Below are positions 8,240 to 16,572 of a DNA stretch of 64,000 nt, piece after piece. Numbering within the stretch: position 1 is the stretch's first letter; the number at the start of each line of letters is the position of its first letter. Location: positions 62,001 through 126,000 of the forward strand of contig NZ_JACJJK010000004.1 of assembly GCF_016899935.1 (NCBI RefSeq), given 5' to 3'. The stretch comes from Olsenella uli. Lineage in GTDB: Bacteria; Actinomycetota; Coriobacteriia; Coriobacteriales; Atopobiaceae. Below the pieces are notes generated by a model. That model did not search any database. It was not told the DNA's origin and saw only the letters and a list, made by a program, of their open reading frames with translations. Both the position numbers and the translations under genes were made by a program.

Positions 8240-8743
8240 ATGAGCATCAACAGGGTGAACATCTCGGGCAACCTCACGAGGGACCCGGAGCTGCGCATGA
8301 CGGGCAGCGGCACGCAGATCCTCGCGTTCGGCGTGGCCGTGAACGACCGTCGTCGCAACCCGCAGTCGGGCGAGTGGGAGGACGTTCCCAACTTCATCGA
8401 CTGCGTCGTCTTTGGCGCCCGCGCCGAACCGCTCTCCCGCTTCCTCTCCAAGGGCTCGAAGGTTGCCGTCGAGGGCAAGCTTCGCTACAGCTCCTGGGAG
8501 ACGAAGGACGGGCAGAAGCGCAGCAAGCTCGAGGTCGTCGTCGACGAGGTGGAGTTCCTCTCCTCGCGTGGCGGCCAGCAGGGCGGCGGTGCCCCCGCGT
8601 TCCAGCAGGGCCAGCAGGCGGGCGCCTATCAGCAGGCCCCCGCGTACTCCGCCCCCGCGCCCGCAGCGCCGCAGCCCTCCTACGGCGCGCCCGTCCAGAC
8701 CCCGCCGTCGACCGACGTCTACGACGAGGACATCCCGTTCTAA
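8240..8743 (+). CDS. ssb: Single-stranded DNA-binding protein
   Basis: This 167-residue SSB has an N-terminal OB fold (MSINRVNISGNLTRDPELR, then FIDCVVFGARAEPLSRFLSKG). A Gln/Ala/Pro-rich linker (about 110-155) and the acidic tip DVYDEDIPF that recruits replication and repair partners follow. The start has GAGAGGGAGTGAGACC upstream. Its position between rpsF and rpsR is the widespread arrangement. Confidence 0.97.
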   Translation: MSINRVNISGNLTRDPELRMTGSGTQILAFGVAVNDRRRNPQSGEWEDVPNFIDCVVFGARAEPLSRFLSKGSKVAVEGKLRYSSWETKDGQKRSKLEVVVDEVEFLSSRGGQQGGGAPAFQQGQQAGAYQQAPAYSAPAPAAPQPSYGAPVQTPPSTDVYDEDIPF

Positions 8744-8785
8744 CCATCCGGCGGCCCCGGGCCGCCAACAGAAAGGCAAGAAGAC

Positions 8786-9058
8786 ATGGCTCAGCAGAAG
8801 CAGGATTTTCAGCGCCAGCCGCGTCGCAAGTACTGCCAGTTCTGCAAGGAGGAGACCGAGTACATCGACTACAAGGATGTGCAGCTCCTCCGCAAGTACA
8901 TGACCGACCGCGGCAAGATCAAGCCGCGCCGCGTCACTGGCGCCTGCACGCAGCACCAGCACGACATCGCGCTTGCCATCAAGCGCGCCCGTGAGATGGC
9001 GCTTCTCCCCTACACCGTCCCCGTGGTCTCCAGCCGCGGCGGGCGCAACCGCGGCTAG
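8786..9058 (+). CDS. rpsR: 30S ribosomal protein S18
   Basis: This 90-residue S18 has the typical [19 protein letters not shown] and [11 protein letters not shown] core. The N-terminal extension carries CQFCKEE, half of a zinc-ribbon-like motif, with one further Cys in GAC. It partners with S6 on the 30S platform. Confidence 0.97.
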   Translation: MAQQKQDFQRQPRRKYCQFCKEETEYIDYKDVQLLRKYMTDRGKIKPRRVTGACTQHQHDIALAIKRAREMALLPYTVPVVSSRGGRNRG

Positions 9059-9085
9059 CCCGCGGCTCTGATCAGAGCGCAGGCC

Positions 9086-10147
9086 ATGGCCGGCTGGACG
9101 GACAACCGCCGACCCCCGGCGCCCCACGGCGTCGCGGGGGCAGCGCGCGAGGAGCGGGGCATCGTGCCTCGCGGCCAGGGAGGGGACGAGCGGCGCTCCG
9201 CGCTCTCGCTTCCCGCCGGGCTCTTCTTCTGCGCGCTCGGCGGCGCGGTGGCGAGCTCGACGCTCTCCTTCGTCGGGCCCGCCCTCGTGGCGTACGGGTA
9301 CCTGCTCGTCGCCCCCGAGGGCGGTCGTCGCGCCCGTCTCGGCTGCCTCGCCGCCACGCTCGTCCCCGCGGTCGCCCTGGGCCTCGCGACCGGCGTCTCG
9401 ACTGCCGCCTCGGCCGTCGTCGCCAGCCTCGTCGCCCTGGCGGTCTGCGAGATGACGGCCTCCCGCCGCCTGACCTCCGGCGCGCTCTGCGCCACGGTCG
9501 GCCTGGCTGCGGCCGCCCTTCTCGCCTCGGACGAGCTCGTCGCCCTGGCCAGCGGCTTCACGCTGTCCGACGGCGTCCGGGCCCTGCTCGACGCCTACCG
9601 GCAGCAGCTCGCCGGCATGCTCGTCGGCGCGGCCGACCAGGTCGACCTGGTCTTCGCCGCCGTCGGCCTGCTCTGGCCCGTCGCGTACGTCCTGGCGGCG
9701 CTCGCCTCGTGCGTCTCGACGCTCGTCGGCACGGCCGTCGCGGCCTCGCGGGCGGGAAGCCCCGTCGAGCGCCCGCTGCGCCTCGCGGAGTTCGACGTGC
9801 CCCTGTGGGTGGTCGCCCTCCTCGTGGCCTCGGTCGCCGGCATCGCCTTGGCGGTCTCCGTTGACGGCACGGTCTCGCAGGTCGCGCTCGCCGTCTCGGC
9901 GAACGTGGCCATGGCCGTGAGGTTTGCCCTCACGGCGCAGGGGCTCGCCGTCCTCGCGTGGCTCGTGCGGGGCAAGGGCCTCGGGACGGTCGCCTCGACG
10001 CTCGTGGGCGTCGTCGCGCTCTATCTGGAAGTACAGTTCGTCGTATTGACCGTCGTCGGCCTCGTGGACGTCTGGGCCAACTTCCGCCGCCTCCCGCGAG
10101 GCGCGCGCTCGGCCGCTGCGGACGCGGGCACGACGACGAAGGACTAG
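9086..10147 (+). CDS. DUF2232 (YybS-like) membrane protein
   Basis: The protein is up to 353 residues with about eight hydrophobic segments. The C-terminal end VVGLVDVWANFRRLPR matches the DUF2232 pattern, and the position directly upstream of rplI is where YybS-like genes are found in Firmicutes. Function is unknown. The N-terminal 26 residues are low-complexity. A GTG at 9164 with AGGAG nine nt upstream may be the real start. Codon use is GTC/CTC-rich as in the rest of the operon, and it lies 34 bp before rplI. Confidence 0.75.
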   Translation: MAGWTDNRRPPAPHGVAGAAREERGIVPRGQGGDERRSALSLPAGLFFCALGGAVASSTLSFVGPALVAYGYLLVAPEGGRRARLGCLAATLVPAVALGLATGVSTAASAVVASLVALAVCEMTASRRLTSGALCATVGLAAAALLASDELVALASGFTLSDGVRALLDAYRQQLAGMLVGAADQVDLVFAAVGLLWPVAYVLAALASCVSTLVGTAVAASRAGSPVERPLRLAEFDVPLWVVALLVASVAGIALAVSVDGTVSQVALAVSANVAMAVRFALTAQGLAVLAWLVRGKGLGTVASTLVGVVALYLEVQFVVLTVVGLVDVWANFRRLPRGARSAAADAGTTTKD

Positions 10148-10181
10148 CGGCCGGGAGACCGGCCGAACGAAGGAGTGTCTC

Positions 10182-10706
10182 ATGAAGGTCATTCTCTTGA
10201 GTGAGCTTCGGGGCAAGGGCGGCGAGGGTGACGTCGTTGACGTCGCCCAGGGCTTCGCGGAGAACTACCTGTTCCCCAACAAGATCGCCCAGCCCGCCAC
10301 CCCGGGCAACATCAAGCAGCTCGAGGAGCGTCGTCACAACATCGAGAAGCGCGAGGCCGAGCGCATCGCCGCTGCCGAGGCCACCAAGGCGGCCCTCGAC
10401 GGCAAGTCGGTGACCGTCGACGCCAAGATCGGCGAGGAGGGCCAGCTCTTCGGCTCCGTCACCCCCGCGCAGATCGCCGATGCCATCCAGGCCCAGCTCG
10501 GCCTGGAGGTCGACCGCAAGCGCGTCGGCCGCGGCAACAACATCAAGACCTCCGGCAAGCACGCCGTCGAGGTCAACCTCTACCGTGAGATCACGGCCAC
10601 GGTCAACGTCCTCGTGGGCGTGACCGAGGAGGAGACCGCCGAGGCCGAGGACGAGGCTGCCGCCGAGCCCGAGGTCGAGGAGGTCGTCGAGGAGTCCGCC
10701 GAGTAG
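10182..10706 (+). CDS. rplI: 50S ribosomal protein L9 with acidic C-terminal extension
   Basis: L9 begins MKVILLSELRGKGGEGDVVD and has the conserved GFAENYLFPNKIA motif. The long connecting helix (about residues 45-75) and the C-terminal rRNA-binding domain (GQLFGSVTPAQIADAI) are intact. The total is 174 residues against the usual ~150. The extra about 25 residues are almost entirely Glu/Ala/Val (EEETAEAEDEAAAEPEVEE). GAAGGAG precedes the ATG. A strong terminator follows about 75 bp after the stop. Confidence 0.96.
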   Translation: MKVILLSELRGKGGEGDVVDVAQGFAENYLFPNKIAQPATPGNIKQLEERRHNIEKREAERIAAAEATKAALDGKSVTVDAKIGEEGQLFGSVTPAQIADAIQAQLGLEVDRKRVGRGNNIKTSGKHAVEVNLYREITATVNVLVGVTEEETAEAEDEAAAEPEVEEVVEESAE

Positions 10707-10748
10707 CTCGGGCACTTTTCGACGCACCTGTTTCTGAGCTGCGGGTTT

Positions 10749-10862
10749 CTACAATAACCGCAGGTCAGCGCGAGGTAAGCAAACGCCCCGGTCAGCACGC
10801 GTCTGACCGGGGCGTTTCTGTGGGCCTTTGAGAGCATACCACTGTCTACCTGCGGTTTTGTA
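10749..10862. repeat. CTGCGG-type inverted repeat flanking the rplI terminator
   Basis: CTACAATAACCGCAGGT (10749-10765) is inverted as ACCTGCGGTTTTGTAG (10847-10862), enclosing the terminator hairpin. Related segments occur at 20082-20103, 21766-21785 (AACCGCA...GCAGGTCAG) and 22152-22170 (TACCTGCGGTTCTGCTACG). Confidence 0.6.
10781..10820 (+). terminator. Terminator of the rpsF-rplI operon
   Basis: A perfect 15-bp stem (AAACGCCCCGGTCAG at 10781-10795, complement at 10803-10817) has a 7-nt loop. It ends in GTTTCTG rather than a long U tract. Confidence 0.82.
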
Positions 10863-11131
10863 GCTCGCGGGGAGCGCCCGGCTGCGCCCGTCGGCTCCCT
10901 CCGCCACGTTTTCTCCGCGCGCGGAAATGTTGAAAACCAGTCGAAAACATGGCCAAAGGGCGAGAAAAAAAGTTGTTGAAAACGTTGAAAGAGAGCAAAC
11001 TCCCCGTTCAGGCCACACGGATTTGCGACGCTCAGTGTAGAAGAGCGCCCGCCGCCAAAATGACCCCTTGACAACCGCCGAGAAGACGCGTCCCGCCCAT
11101 GTCGCGTCCTTCTCGCCCGGCGCGCTAGAAT
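10863..11131 (+). other. Non-coding leader region before dnaB
   Basis: No convincing gene is present. The stretch has A-rich patches with repeated GTTGAAAAC (near 10929, 10977 and 10984) and a TAGAAT -10 candidate at 11126-11131, shortly before the dnaB ribosome site. A TTGACA hexamer at 11068-11073 has no matching -10 at normal spacing. Confidence 0.4.
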
Positions 11132-11162
11132 GGTCAGACGCGAGAGAGCAGGAGGAGAGGAC

Positions 11163-12545
11163 TTGAGCGACTACGACGTCAACCCCACGCGCATGACGGT
11201 GGAGAGCGGCGCGGCCATGCCCCAGGACGTGGAGGCCGAGGCCTCGGTCCTCTCCGCCATGATGGTCTCGGCCGACGCGCTGCAGGAGTGCCTGATCGCC
11301 CTCGAGCCGGACGACTTCTACCTGCCCTCGCACCGCACGGTCTTCACCGCCATGAGGGAGATGTTCGACAAGAACCTCCCCGTGGACACCATCTCCCTCG
11401 CCGACTACCTCAAGTCAACCGGCGAGCTCGAGCGCGTGGGCGGCCGCAGCTTCCTGCTGGGCCTGGGTAACAACTCGCTCGCGCTCGTGGGCTGGCGGCG
11501 CCACGTGGAGATGCTCCACCGCGACACCACGCTGCGACGCATGATCAACGCCTCCGCGCAGATCACCGCGCTCGCCTTTGACGCGCCGGAGGACACCAAG
11601 GAGGTCGTGGACCGCGCCGAGCGGATGCTGCTCGACGTCACCAACCGCGACGTTCGCTCGAGCGAACAGTCGCTCGAGGAGATCATGAGCGACCTCTACG
11701 AGGAGCTCGGCGCCAACGCGGCCAACAAGGACCGCGTGCTCGGCGTCTCCACCGGGTTCCCCAAGATCGACGAGTGCCTGCTCGGCCTGCGGCCGGGACA
11801 GATGGTCGTCATCGGCGCGCGCCCGGGCGTGGGCAAGACGTCGTTCGCGCTCAACCTCATGACCAACGCGGCCTTTGCCGGGGCCTCCGTGGCGTTCTTC
11901 TCGCTCGAGATGTCCAAGGTGGAGATCGCGCAGCGCCTGCTCGCGGCCAATGCGCGCGTGGGCCTGCAGGAGATCCGCTCGGCGAACATCAGAAACGAGC
12001 AGTGGCCGCAGATCCTGCAGGCCACCAACGACCTCTCCCAGCTGGACATCGTGATCGACGACACGCCCGGCACCACCGTGACGGAGATCCGCGCCAAGGC
12101 GCGCCGCATCCTGCGCGGCAAGGAGCTCGGCCTCGTGATCGTGGACTACCTGCAGCTCATCTCCCCGCCGGCCGGCCAGCGCCGGGCGGACAGCCGCGCG
12201 ACGGAGGTCTCCGAGATGAGCCGCGGCATCAAGATCATGGCCAAGGACCTCGGCGTGCCCGTCGTGGCGCTCTCGCAGCTCAACCGTACCGTGGAGAACC
12301 GCACCGGCAAGCGGCCGCAGCTCTCCGACCTGCGCGAGTCCGGCTCGATCGAGCAGGACGCGGACATCGTCGCGCTGCTCGACCGCTCGATGAACGAGGA
12401 CGAGGCCGCGCGCGAGGACCGCCCGGCCATGAACGAGACCACCTTCATCATCGCCAAGAACCGCTCGGGCGCGCTCGCGGACATCCCGCTCACGTTCCTG
12501 CCGGGCTCCACCAAGTTCGTCGAGGTCGACAGCTTCCACGACTAG
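11163..12545 (+). CDS. dnaB: Replicative DNA helicase DnaB
   Basis: This 460-residue helicase has the N-terminal DnaB domain (PQDVEAEASVLSAMMVS), linker, and RecA-type motor with Walker A PGVGKTS near residue 222. Walker B is LGLVIVDYLQLI, and the C-terminal motif is GSIEQDADIVALLDR. It unwinds DNA ahead of the fork as a hexamer. I chose the TTG start at 11163 because GGAGGAGAGGAC precedes it directly. An ATG 30 nt downstream is the alternative. The gene lies in the conserved rplI-dnaB order but is separated by a terminator. No intein is present. Confidence 0.95.
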   Translation: MSDYDVNPTRMTVESGAAMPQDVEAEASVLSAMMVSADALQECLIALEPDDFYLPSHRTVFTAMREMFDKNLPVDTISLADYLKSTGELERVGGRSFLLGLGNNSLALVGWRRHVEMLHRDTTLRRMINASAQITALAFDAPEDTKEVVDRAERMLLDVTNRDVRSSEQSLEEIMSDLYEELGANAANKDRVLGVSTGFPKIDECLLGLRPGQMVVIGARPGVGKTSFALNLMTNAAFAGASVAFFSLEMSKVEIAQRLLAANARVGLQEIRSANIRNEQWPQILQATNDLSQLDIVIDDTPGTTVTEIRAKARRILRGKELGLVIVDYLQLISPPAGQRRADSRATEVSEMSRGIKIMAKDLGVPVVALSQLNRTVENRTGKRPQLSDLRESGSIEQDADIVALLDRSMNEDEAAREDRPAMNETTFIIAKNRSGALADIPLTFLPGSTKFVEVDSFHD

Positions 12546-12564
12546 AGATTGGGCCTCGATTGTG

Positions 12565-12687
12565 TCGAGTCTGTAGTTTTTGGCGGAGGCCCCGAGTACA
12601 GACTCGACGATCGGCAGGAGATTCGCAGGTCAGAGCGTTGCTCGTCGAGTCTGTATTCGTGGGGAGCCTGCCAAACTACAGACTCGA
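12565..12687. repeat. GAGTCTGTA inverted-repeat array, orphan copy
   Basis: Two hairpin units: TCGAGTCTGTAGTTTT (12565) with TACAGACTCGA (12597-12607), then TCGAGTCTGTA (12645) with AAACTACAGACTCGA (about 12673-12687). It begins 20 bp after the dnaB stop. The second unit and the bases before it (GTTGCTCGTCGAGTCTGTA) match the array at 45125-45248. Here there is no accessory gene beside it. Confidence 0.88.
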
Positions 12688-12749
12688 TGAAAGCGCCGCC
12701 CAAGATTCTTGCGAACGCCCGCCGGCTGCGGCAAAACCGCACGTTGCCG

Positions 12750-12755
12750 TATAAT
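12750..12755 (+). promoter_or_regulatory. -10 box of purA
   Basis: A consensus TATAAT lies 35 bp before the purA ATG. No clear -35 is visible. Confidence 0.5.
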
Positions 12756-12789
12756 GAGCCCGAATGTGAATCGCGACGAAAGGGCGCAC

Positions 12790-14070
12790 ATGTCGGCATC
12801 GGTGCTCGTGGGAACTCAGTGGGGCGACGAGGGCAAGGGCAAGGTCACAGACCTCATCTCCGGCGATTTTGACGTGGTCTGCCGCTACGCCGGCGGCGCC
12901 AACGCCGGCCACACCGTCATCGCCAACGGCAAGAAGCTGGCGCTGCACCAGGTCCCCTCCGGCGTCATGTACGAGGGCACCTACCCCGTGATCGGCAACG
13001 GCTGCATCGTGGACCCGGAGATCCTGCTCCAGGAGATTGACATGCTCGCCGAGCAGGGCATCTCCGCCGACCGCCTCAAGATTTCCGGCAACGCGCACAT
13101 CGTCATGCCCTACCACAAGGACCTCGACGGCGCGCACGAGAAGAAGCTCGGCAAGAACCTCATCGGCACCACCAAGCGCGGCGTCGGCCCCTGCTACATG
13201 GACAAGATGAACCGCACCGGCCTGCGCATCCAGGACATGCTGGACGAGAAGATCTTCCGCCAGAAGCTGGAGAGCGCGCTCGCCTATACCAACCCCATCC
13301 TCGAGAAGGTCTACGAGCTGCCCACCTACACCGTCGAGCAGATCTGCGAGACCTACCTGCCCTACGCCGAGCGCATCCGCCCCTACATCGTGGAGAGCAG
13401 CCTCTTCCTGAACGAGCAGCTCGAGAGCGGCAAGAACATCCTCTTTGAGGGCGCGCAGGCCACGATGCTGGACATCGACCACGGCACCTACCCGTTCGTG
13501 ACCAGCTCCAACTGCACCGCCGGCGGCGCCGTCACCGGCTCCGGCGTGGGCCCCACCAACATCGACCGCGTGCTCGGCGTGGCCAAGGCCTACCTCACGC
13601 GCGTGGGCTCGGGCCCGTTCCCCACGGAGCTCTTCGACGAGGTGGGCGACAAGCTCGGCGAGGTCGGCCACGAGTACGGTGTGACCACCGGGCGCAAGCG
13701 CCGCTGCGGCTGGTACGACGCCGTCGTGGTGAACTACGCCGCGCGCGTGAACGGCCTCACCGACCTGGCCATCACCAAGCTCGACGTCCTCGGCTGCCTG
13801 GACGAGATCAAGGTCTGCGTGGCCTACGAGTGCGACGGCGTGGAGTACCGCACCGTGCCCGAGCACCAGAGCGTCTTCTACCACGCCAAGCCGGTCTACG
13901 AGACCCTGCCCGGCTGGAAGTGCGACATCTCCGGCATTCGCAACTTCTACCAGCTCCCGCGCGAGGCCAAGGACTACATCGACTTCCTCGAGCAGCTGGC
14001 GGGAGTGCGCGTCTCCATCATCACCGTCGGCCCGGACCGCGAGCAGACCATCGACCGCTACTGGCACTAG
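12790..14070 (+). CDS. purA: Adenylosuccinate synthetase
   Basis: This 426-residue enzyme makes adenylosuccinate from IMP, aspartate and GTP, the first step to AMP. The start MSASVLVGTQWGDEGKGKVTD carries the GDEGKGK P-loop-like motif. NAGHT (IMP/Asp binding), GTTKRGVGPCY and TGRKRRCGWYD are intact. ATG 12790 follows GAAAGGGCGCAC. It is followed 13 bp later by the DegV-like gene and then purD. Confidence 0.97.
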   Translation: MSASVLVGTQWGDEGKGKVTDLISGDFDVVCRYAGGANAGHTVIANGKKLALHQVPSGVMYEGTYPVIGNGCIVDPEILLQEIDMLAEQGISADRLKISGNAHIVMPYHKDLDGAHEKKLGKNLIGTTKRGVGPCYMDKMNRTGLRIQDMLDEKIFRQKLESALAYTNPILEKVYELPTYTVEQICETYLPYAERIRPYIVESSLFLNEQLESGKNILFEGAQATMLDIDHGTYPFVTSSNCTAGGAVTGSGVGPTNIDRVLGVAKAYLTRVGSGPFPTELFDEVGDKLGEVGHEYGVTTGRKRRCGWYDAVVVNYAARVNGLTDLAITKLDVLGCLDEIKVCVAYECDGVEYRTVPEHQSVFYHAKPVYETLPGWKCDISGIRNFYQLPREAKDYIDFLEQLAGVRVSIITVGPDREQTIDRYWH

Positions 14071-14083
14071 GCGGGAGGCCCGC

Positions 14084-14977
14084 GTGGCCGAGAAGGACTT
14101 CGCGATCGTCTGCGACGACACGTGCGACCTGTCCGAGGGGTTCCTGGGCAAGGCGCGCGTCCGGCTCGTGCGGCCAGACGGTCCTGGCGCGGCGGCCGCG
14201 CTGGAGGGCGCGTATCGCGCGCTCGCCGAGGATGGGTTCGCGCACGTGGTGTCGATCCACTCGTCCGCGTCCTTCTCGCCGGTCGTGCTGGACGCCCGTG
14301 CGGCGGCCGCGAGCTGCGAGGACGTCGTCGACGTGCGCGTGGTCGACTCCGGGGCCGCGTCGGCCGCGACCGGCATGCTGATCGACCGGGCCGCGCGCTA
14401 TCGTCACCTGGGCGTTGCCTTTGAGGACGCAGTCGCCGGGCTGGAGGCGCTCGCCTCCCACGTGCGCCTGCTCGTGGTGCCCGCTCCGTCCTCCCGGCTC
14501 GCCGCCTCGCGCCGCTCTCACCGGACGCGCGGCGGGCTGATCGGCCGTGCCGCCGCGACCCTGCGGGTGCGCATGACCGGCGAGCGCGGCCTCTACCTGC
14601 TCTCGCAGGGCAACGTCACGCAGCTCGCGCGCAACAACGACGTCGAGGTCCTCGCGCGGCGGCTGGCCCGCGCCGTCGCCGCCGTGTCCGAGAACGAGGG
14701 CTCGCTCGTCCACGCCCTCACCGCCTCCAAGAACGTCCGCGCCCTGCGCGCCGTGGAGCGCGCCCTGGCCGAGTCCGGCGCCGTGACGCGCTGTTTGGGC
14801 ACGGTGCACACGAGCGCGCTCACCGAGGAAACGTTTGGCCAGGGATCGGTGGCCGTGGCCATGGCGCCCGAGTCCGTCTACTGCCGCGACGAGGCCGCGC
14901 TGGCAGGCTTGGGCTCGCGGGACGCCGCCCCGACGGGCATCGACGAACAAAACGAACAAAATCGCAGGATCCCCTGA
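14084..14977 (+). CDS. DegV-like lipid-binding protein
   Basis: This 297-residue protein resembles DegV proteins, which bind fatty acids and can feed the fatty-acid kinase Fak system. The DegV opening 'D(S/D)TCDL' appears as IVCDDTCDLSEGF. The HVVSIHSSASFSP segment replaces the usual serine-containing loop, and VVDSGAASAATGMLI and a C-terminal HTSALTEETFG follow. The match is weaker than in typical DegV, and the middle is Arg-rich (SRLAASRRSHRTRGG). It uses a GTG start 13 bp after purA with GGGAGG upstream, so it is probably co-transcribed with purA. Confidence 0.6.
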   Translation: MAEKDFAIVCDDTCDLSEGFLGKARVRLVRPDGPGAAAALEGAYRALAEDGFAHVVSIHSSASFSPVVLDARAAAASCEDVVDVRVVDSGAASAATGMLIDRAARYRHLGVAFEDAVAGLEALASHVRLLVVPAPSSRLAASRRSHRTRGGLIGRAAATLRVRMTGERGLYLLSQGNVTQLARNNDVEVLARRLARAVAAVSENEGSLVHALTASKNVRALRAVERALAESGAVTRCLGTVHTSALTEETFGQGSVAVAMAPESVYCRDEAALAGLGSRDAAPTGIDEQNEQNRRIP

Positions 14978-15058
14978 CGCTGAGCTCCGCGCGTGAGCCC
15001 AAGCCTCACGCGCCACGACGCAAAGACGGCCCCGCAGGGCCCGAACAAGGAGGTTTTC

Positions 15059-16348
15059 ATGAACAAGAAGGTCGACATCCTGCTCCTGGGCTCCGGCGGA
15101 CGTGAGCACGCGCTTCTCGCCAAGCTGGCGGAGTCCCCGCACGCCGGACAGCTCTACGTGGCGCCGGGCAACGGCGGCATGGACGTCATGGCGCAGAAGG
15201 TCGAGGGCCTGGACGCGGAGGACCCGGTCGCCGTGGCCGAGTGGGCCCGAGCCCACCAGATCGGCCTCGTGGTCATCGGCCCGGAGGCGCCGCTCGTGGC
15301 CGGCGTGGCCGACGCCGTGCGCTCGGCGGGCATCGCGTGCTTTGGCCCCAACGGCGACGCGGCCCAGATGGAGGGCTCCAAGAAGTTCGCCAAGCAGGTC
15401 ATGAGCCGCGCCGGCGTGCCCACGGCCGCCTACCGCAGCTTCACCGACGAGGAGACCTGCGCGGACTACGTGCGCCGCGAGGGCGCGCCGATCGTGATCA
15501 AGGCCGACGGCCTGGCCGCCGGCAAGGGCGTGATCGTGGCCAAGACCACCGAGGAGGCGCTGGCAGGCGTCCACGAGTGCTTCTCGGGCGCGTTCGGCGA
15601 GGCCGGCGCTACCGTCGTGGTGGAGGAGACCCTCGACGGCCCGGAGTGCTCGCTGCTCGCGCTCACCGACGGCACGACCGTGGTGCCGCTCGCCACCGCG
15701 CAGGACCACAAGCGCGCGCTCGACGGCGACAAGGGCCCCAACACGGGCGGCATGGGCGTCTACTCGCCGGTGCCCGAGCACCTGGTCACGCCCGAGCAGC
15801 TCGCCGCGATGGTGGAGATCGAGCGCAAGGTGGTCGCCGAGCTCGCCGAGGAGGGCATCACCTACTCCGGCTGCCTCTACGGCGGCTTCATGCTCACCTC
15901 CGAGGGCCCCAAGGTCCTGGAGTTCAACGCGCGCTTCGGCGACCCGGAGACCCAGGTCGTGCTGCCGCGCATGAAGGGCGACCTCGTGGAGCTCTTTCTC
16001 GCATGCGACGCGAGGACCCTGCGCGAGGACATGGTCTCCTGGGACGACGACTGGGCGGTCTCGGTGGTGCTGACCTCGGCGGGCTACCCCGGCGCGTACG
16101 AGAAGGGCAAGGTCATCACCGGCATCGACCGCGCCGAGGCGCTCGACGGCGTGACCGTCTACCACGCCGGCACCGCGCTCACGGCGGACGGCACGCTCGT
16201 CACGGCCGGCGGTCGCGTGCTCGACGTCACGGCCGTGGCGCCCACGTTCGAGGAGGCCCGCGAGCGCGCCTACGCCGCCTGCGAGCTCATCGACTTCGAG
16301 GGTAAGACGTACCGCAGCGACATCGGCGCGCGCGCGATCAAGCGGTAG
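15059..16348 (+). CDS. purD: Phosphoribosylamine-glycine ligase
   Basis: This 429-residue ATP-grasp enzyme makes GAR from phosphoribosylamine, glycine and ATP. Visible motifs are [16 protein letters not shown] at the N-terminus, [14 protein letters not shown] (ATP-grasp loop), [12 protein letters not shown] and [15 protein letters not shown] 15059 follows a near-perfect AAGGAGG at 7-nt spacing. It is the last gene of purA-degV-purD. A 52-bp repeat begins 42 bp after the stop. Confidence 0.97.
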   Translation: MNKKVDILLLGSGGREHALLAKLAESPHAGQLYVAPGNGGMDVMAQKVEGLDAEDPVAVAEWARAHQIGLVVIGPEAPLVAGVADAVRSAGIACFGPNGDAAQMEGSKKFAKQVMSRAGVPTAAYRSFTDEETCADYVRREGAPIVIKADGLAAGKGVIVAKTTEEALAGVHECFSGAFGEAGATVVVEETLDGPECSLLALTDGTTVVPLATAQDHKRALDGDKGPNTGGMGVYSPVPEHLVTPEQLAAMVEIERKVVAELAEEGITYSGCLYGGFMLTSEGPKVLEFNARFGDPETQVVLPRMKGDLVELFLACDARTLREDMVSWDDDWAVSVVLTSAGYPGAYEKGKVITGIDRAEALDGVTVYHAGTALTADGTLVTAGGRVLDVTAVAPTFEEARERAYAACELIDFEGKTYRSDIGARAIKR

Positions 16349-16389
16349 CGAGCGCACGGGTTTCTCGGCTTGTGGCGGCGATACGGGTC

Positions 16390-16441
16390 GCACGTGAATT
16401 CACGTGCGGCCCGTTTTGCGCCAGAAGCCGAGAAGAACCCC
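16390..16441. repeat. 52-bp direct repeat, left copy
   Basis: It starts with the perfect 16-bp palindrome CACGTGAATTCACGTG and contains GAGAAGAAC. It differs at only two positions from 17689-17740. The pair brackets the ATPase gene. GTGAATTCACG also occurs at 32462-32472. Confidence 0.92.
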
Positions 16442-16480
16442 TGCCCGTGAATCCGCGTGCAGCGCGTCCCCGGCCTCCTG

Positions 16481-16537
16481 TTAAACTTGACAACCTTTGT
16501 TAAACTTGACAACCTTTGTTAAACTTGACAACCTTCG
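16481..16537. repeat. Three tandem 19-bp repeats upstream of the ATPase gene
   Basis: Three head-to-tail copies of TTAAACTTGACAACCTTTG start at 16481, 16500 and 16519; the last has one change. Each contains a perfect TTGACA hexamer. The array ends 35 bp before the ATPase ATG. Confidence 0.96.
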
Positions 16538-16572
16538 CCCTGAACCAGCGGGACGTGGAGAGGAGGCAGGGG

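Noticed and set aside
8153-10216. Open reading frame of 687 codons on the minus strand over ssb-rpsR-DUF2232
   Set aside because: It is a shadow of the ribosomal operon, with Arg/Gly/Asp-rich nonsense sequence.
14021-16393. Open reading frame of 790 codons on the minus strand over the DegV-like gene and purD
   Set aside because: It is antisense to well-supported genes and has no recognisable domain.
16516-16572. Upstream TTG start of the AAA ATPase
   Set aside because: The extra 19 codons are the tandem repeat itself. ATG 16573 has a strong AGGAGG-type site.
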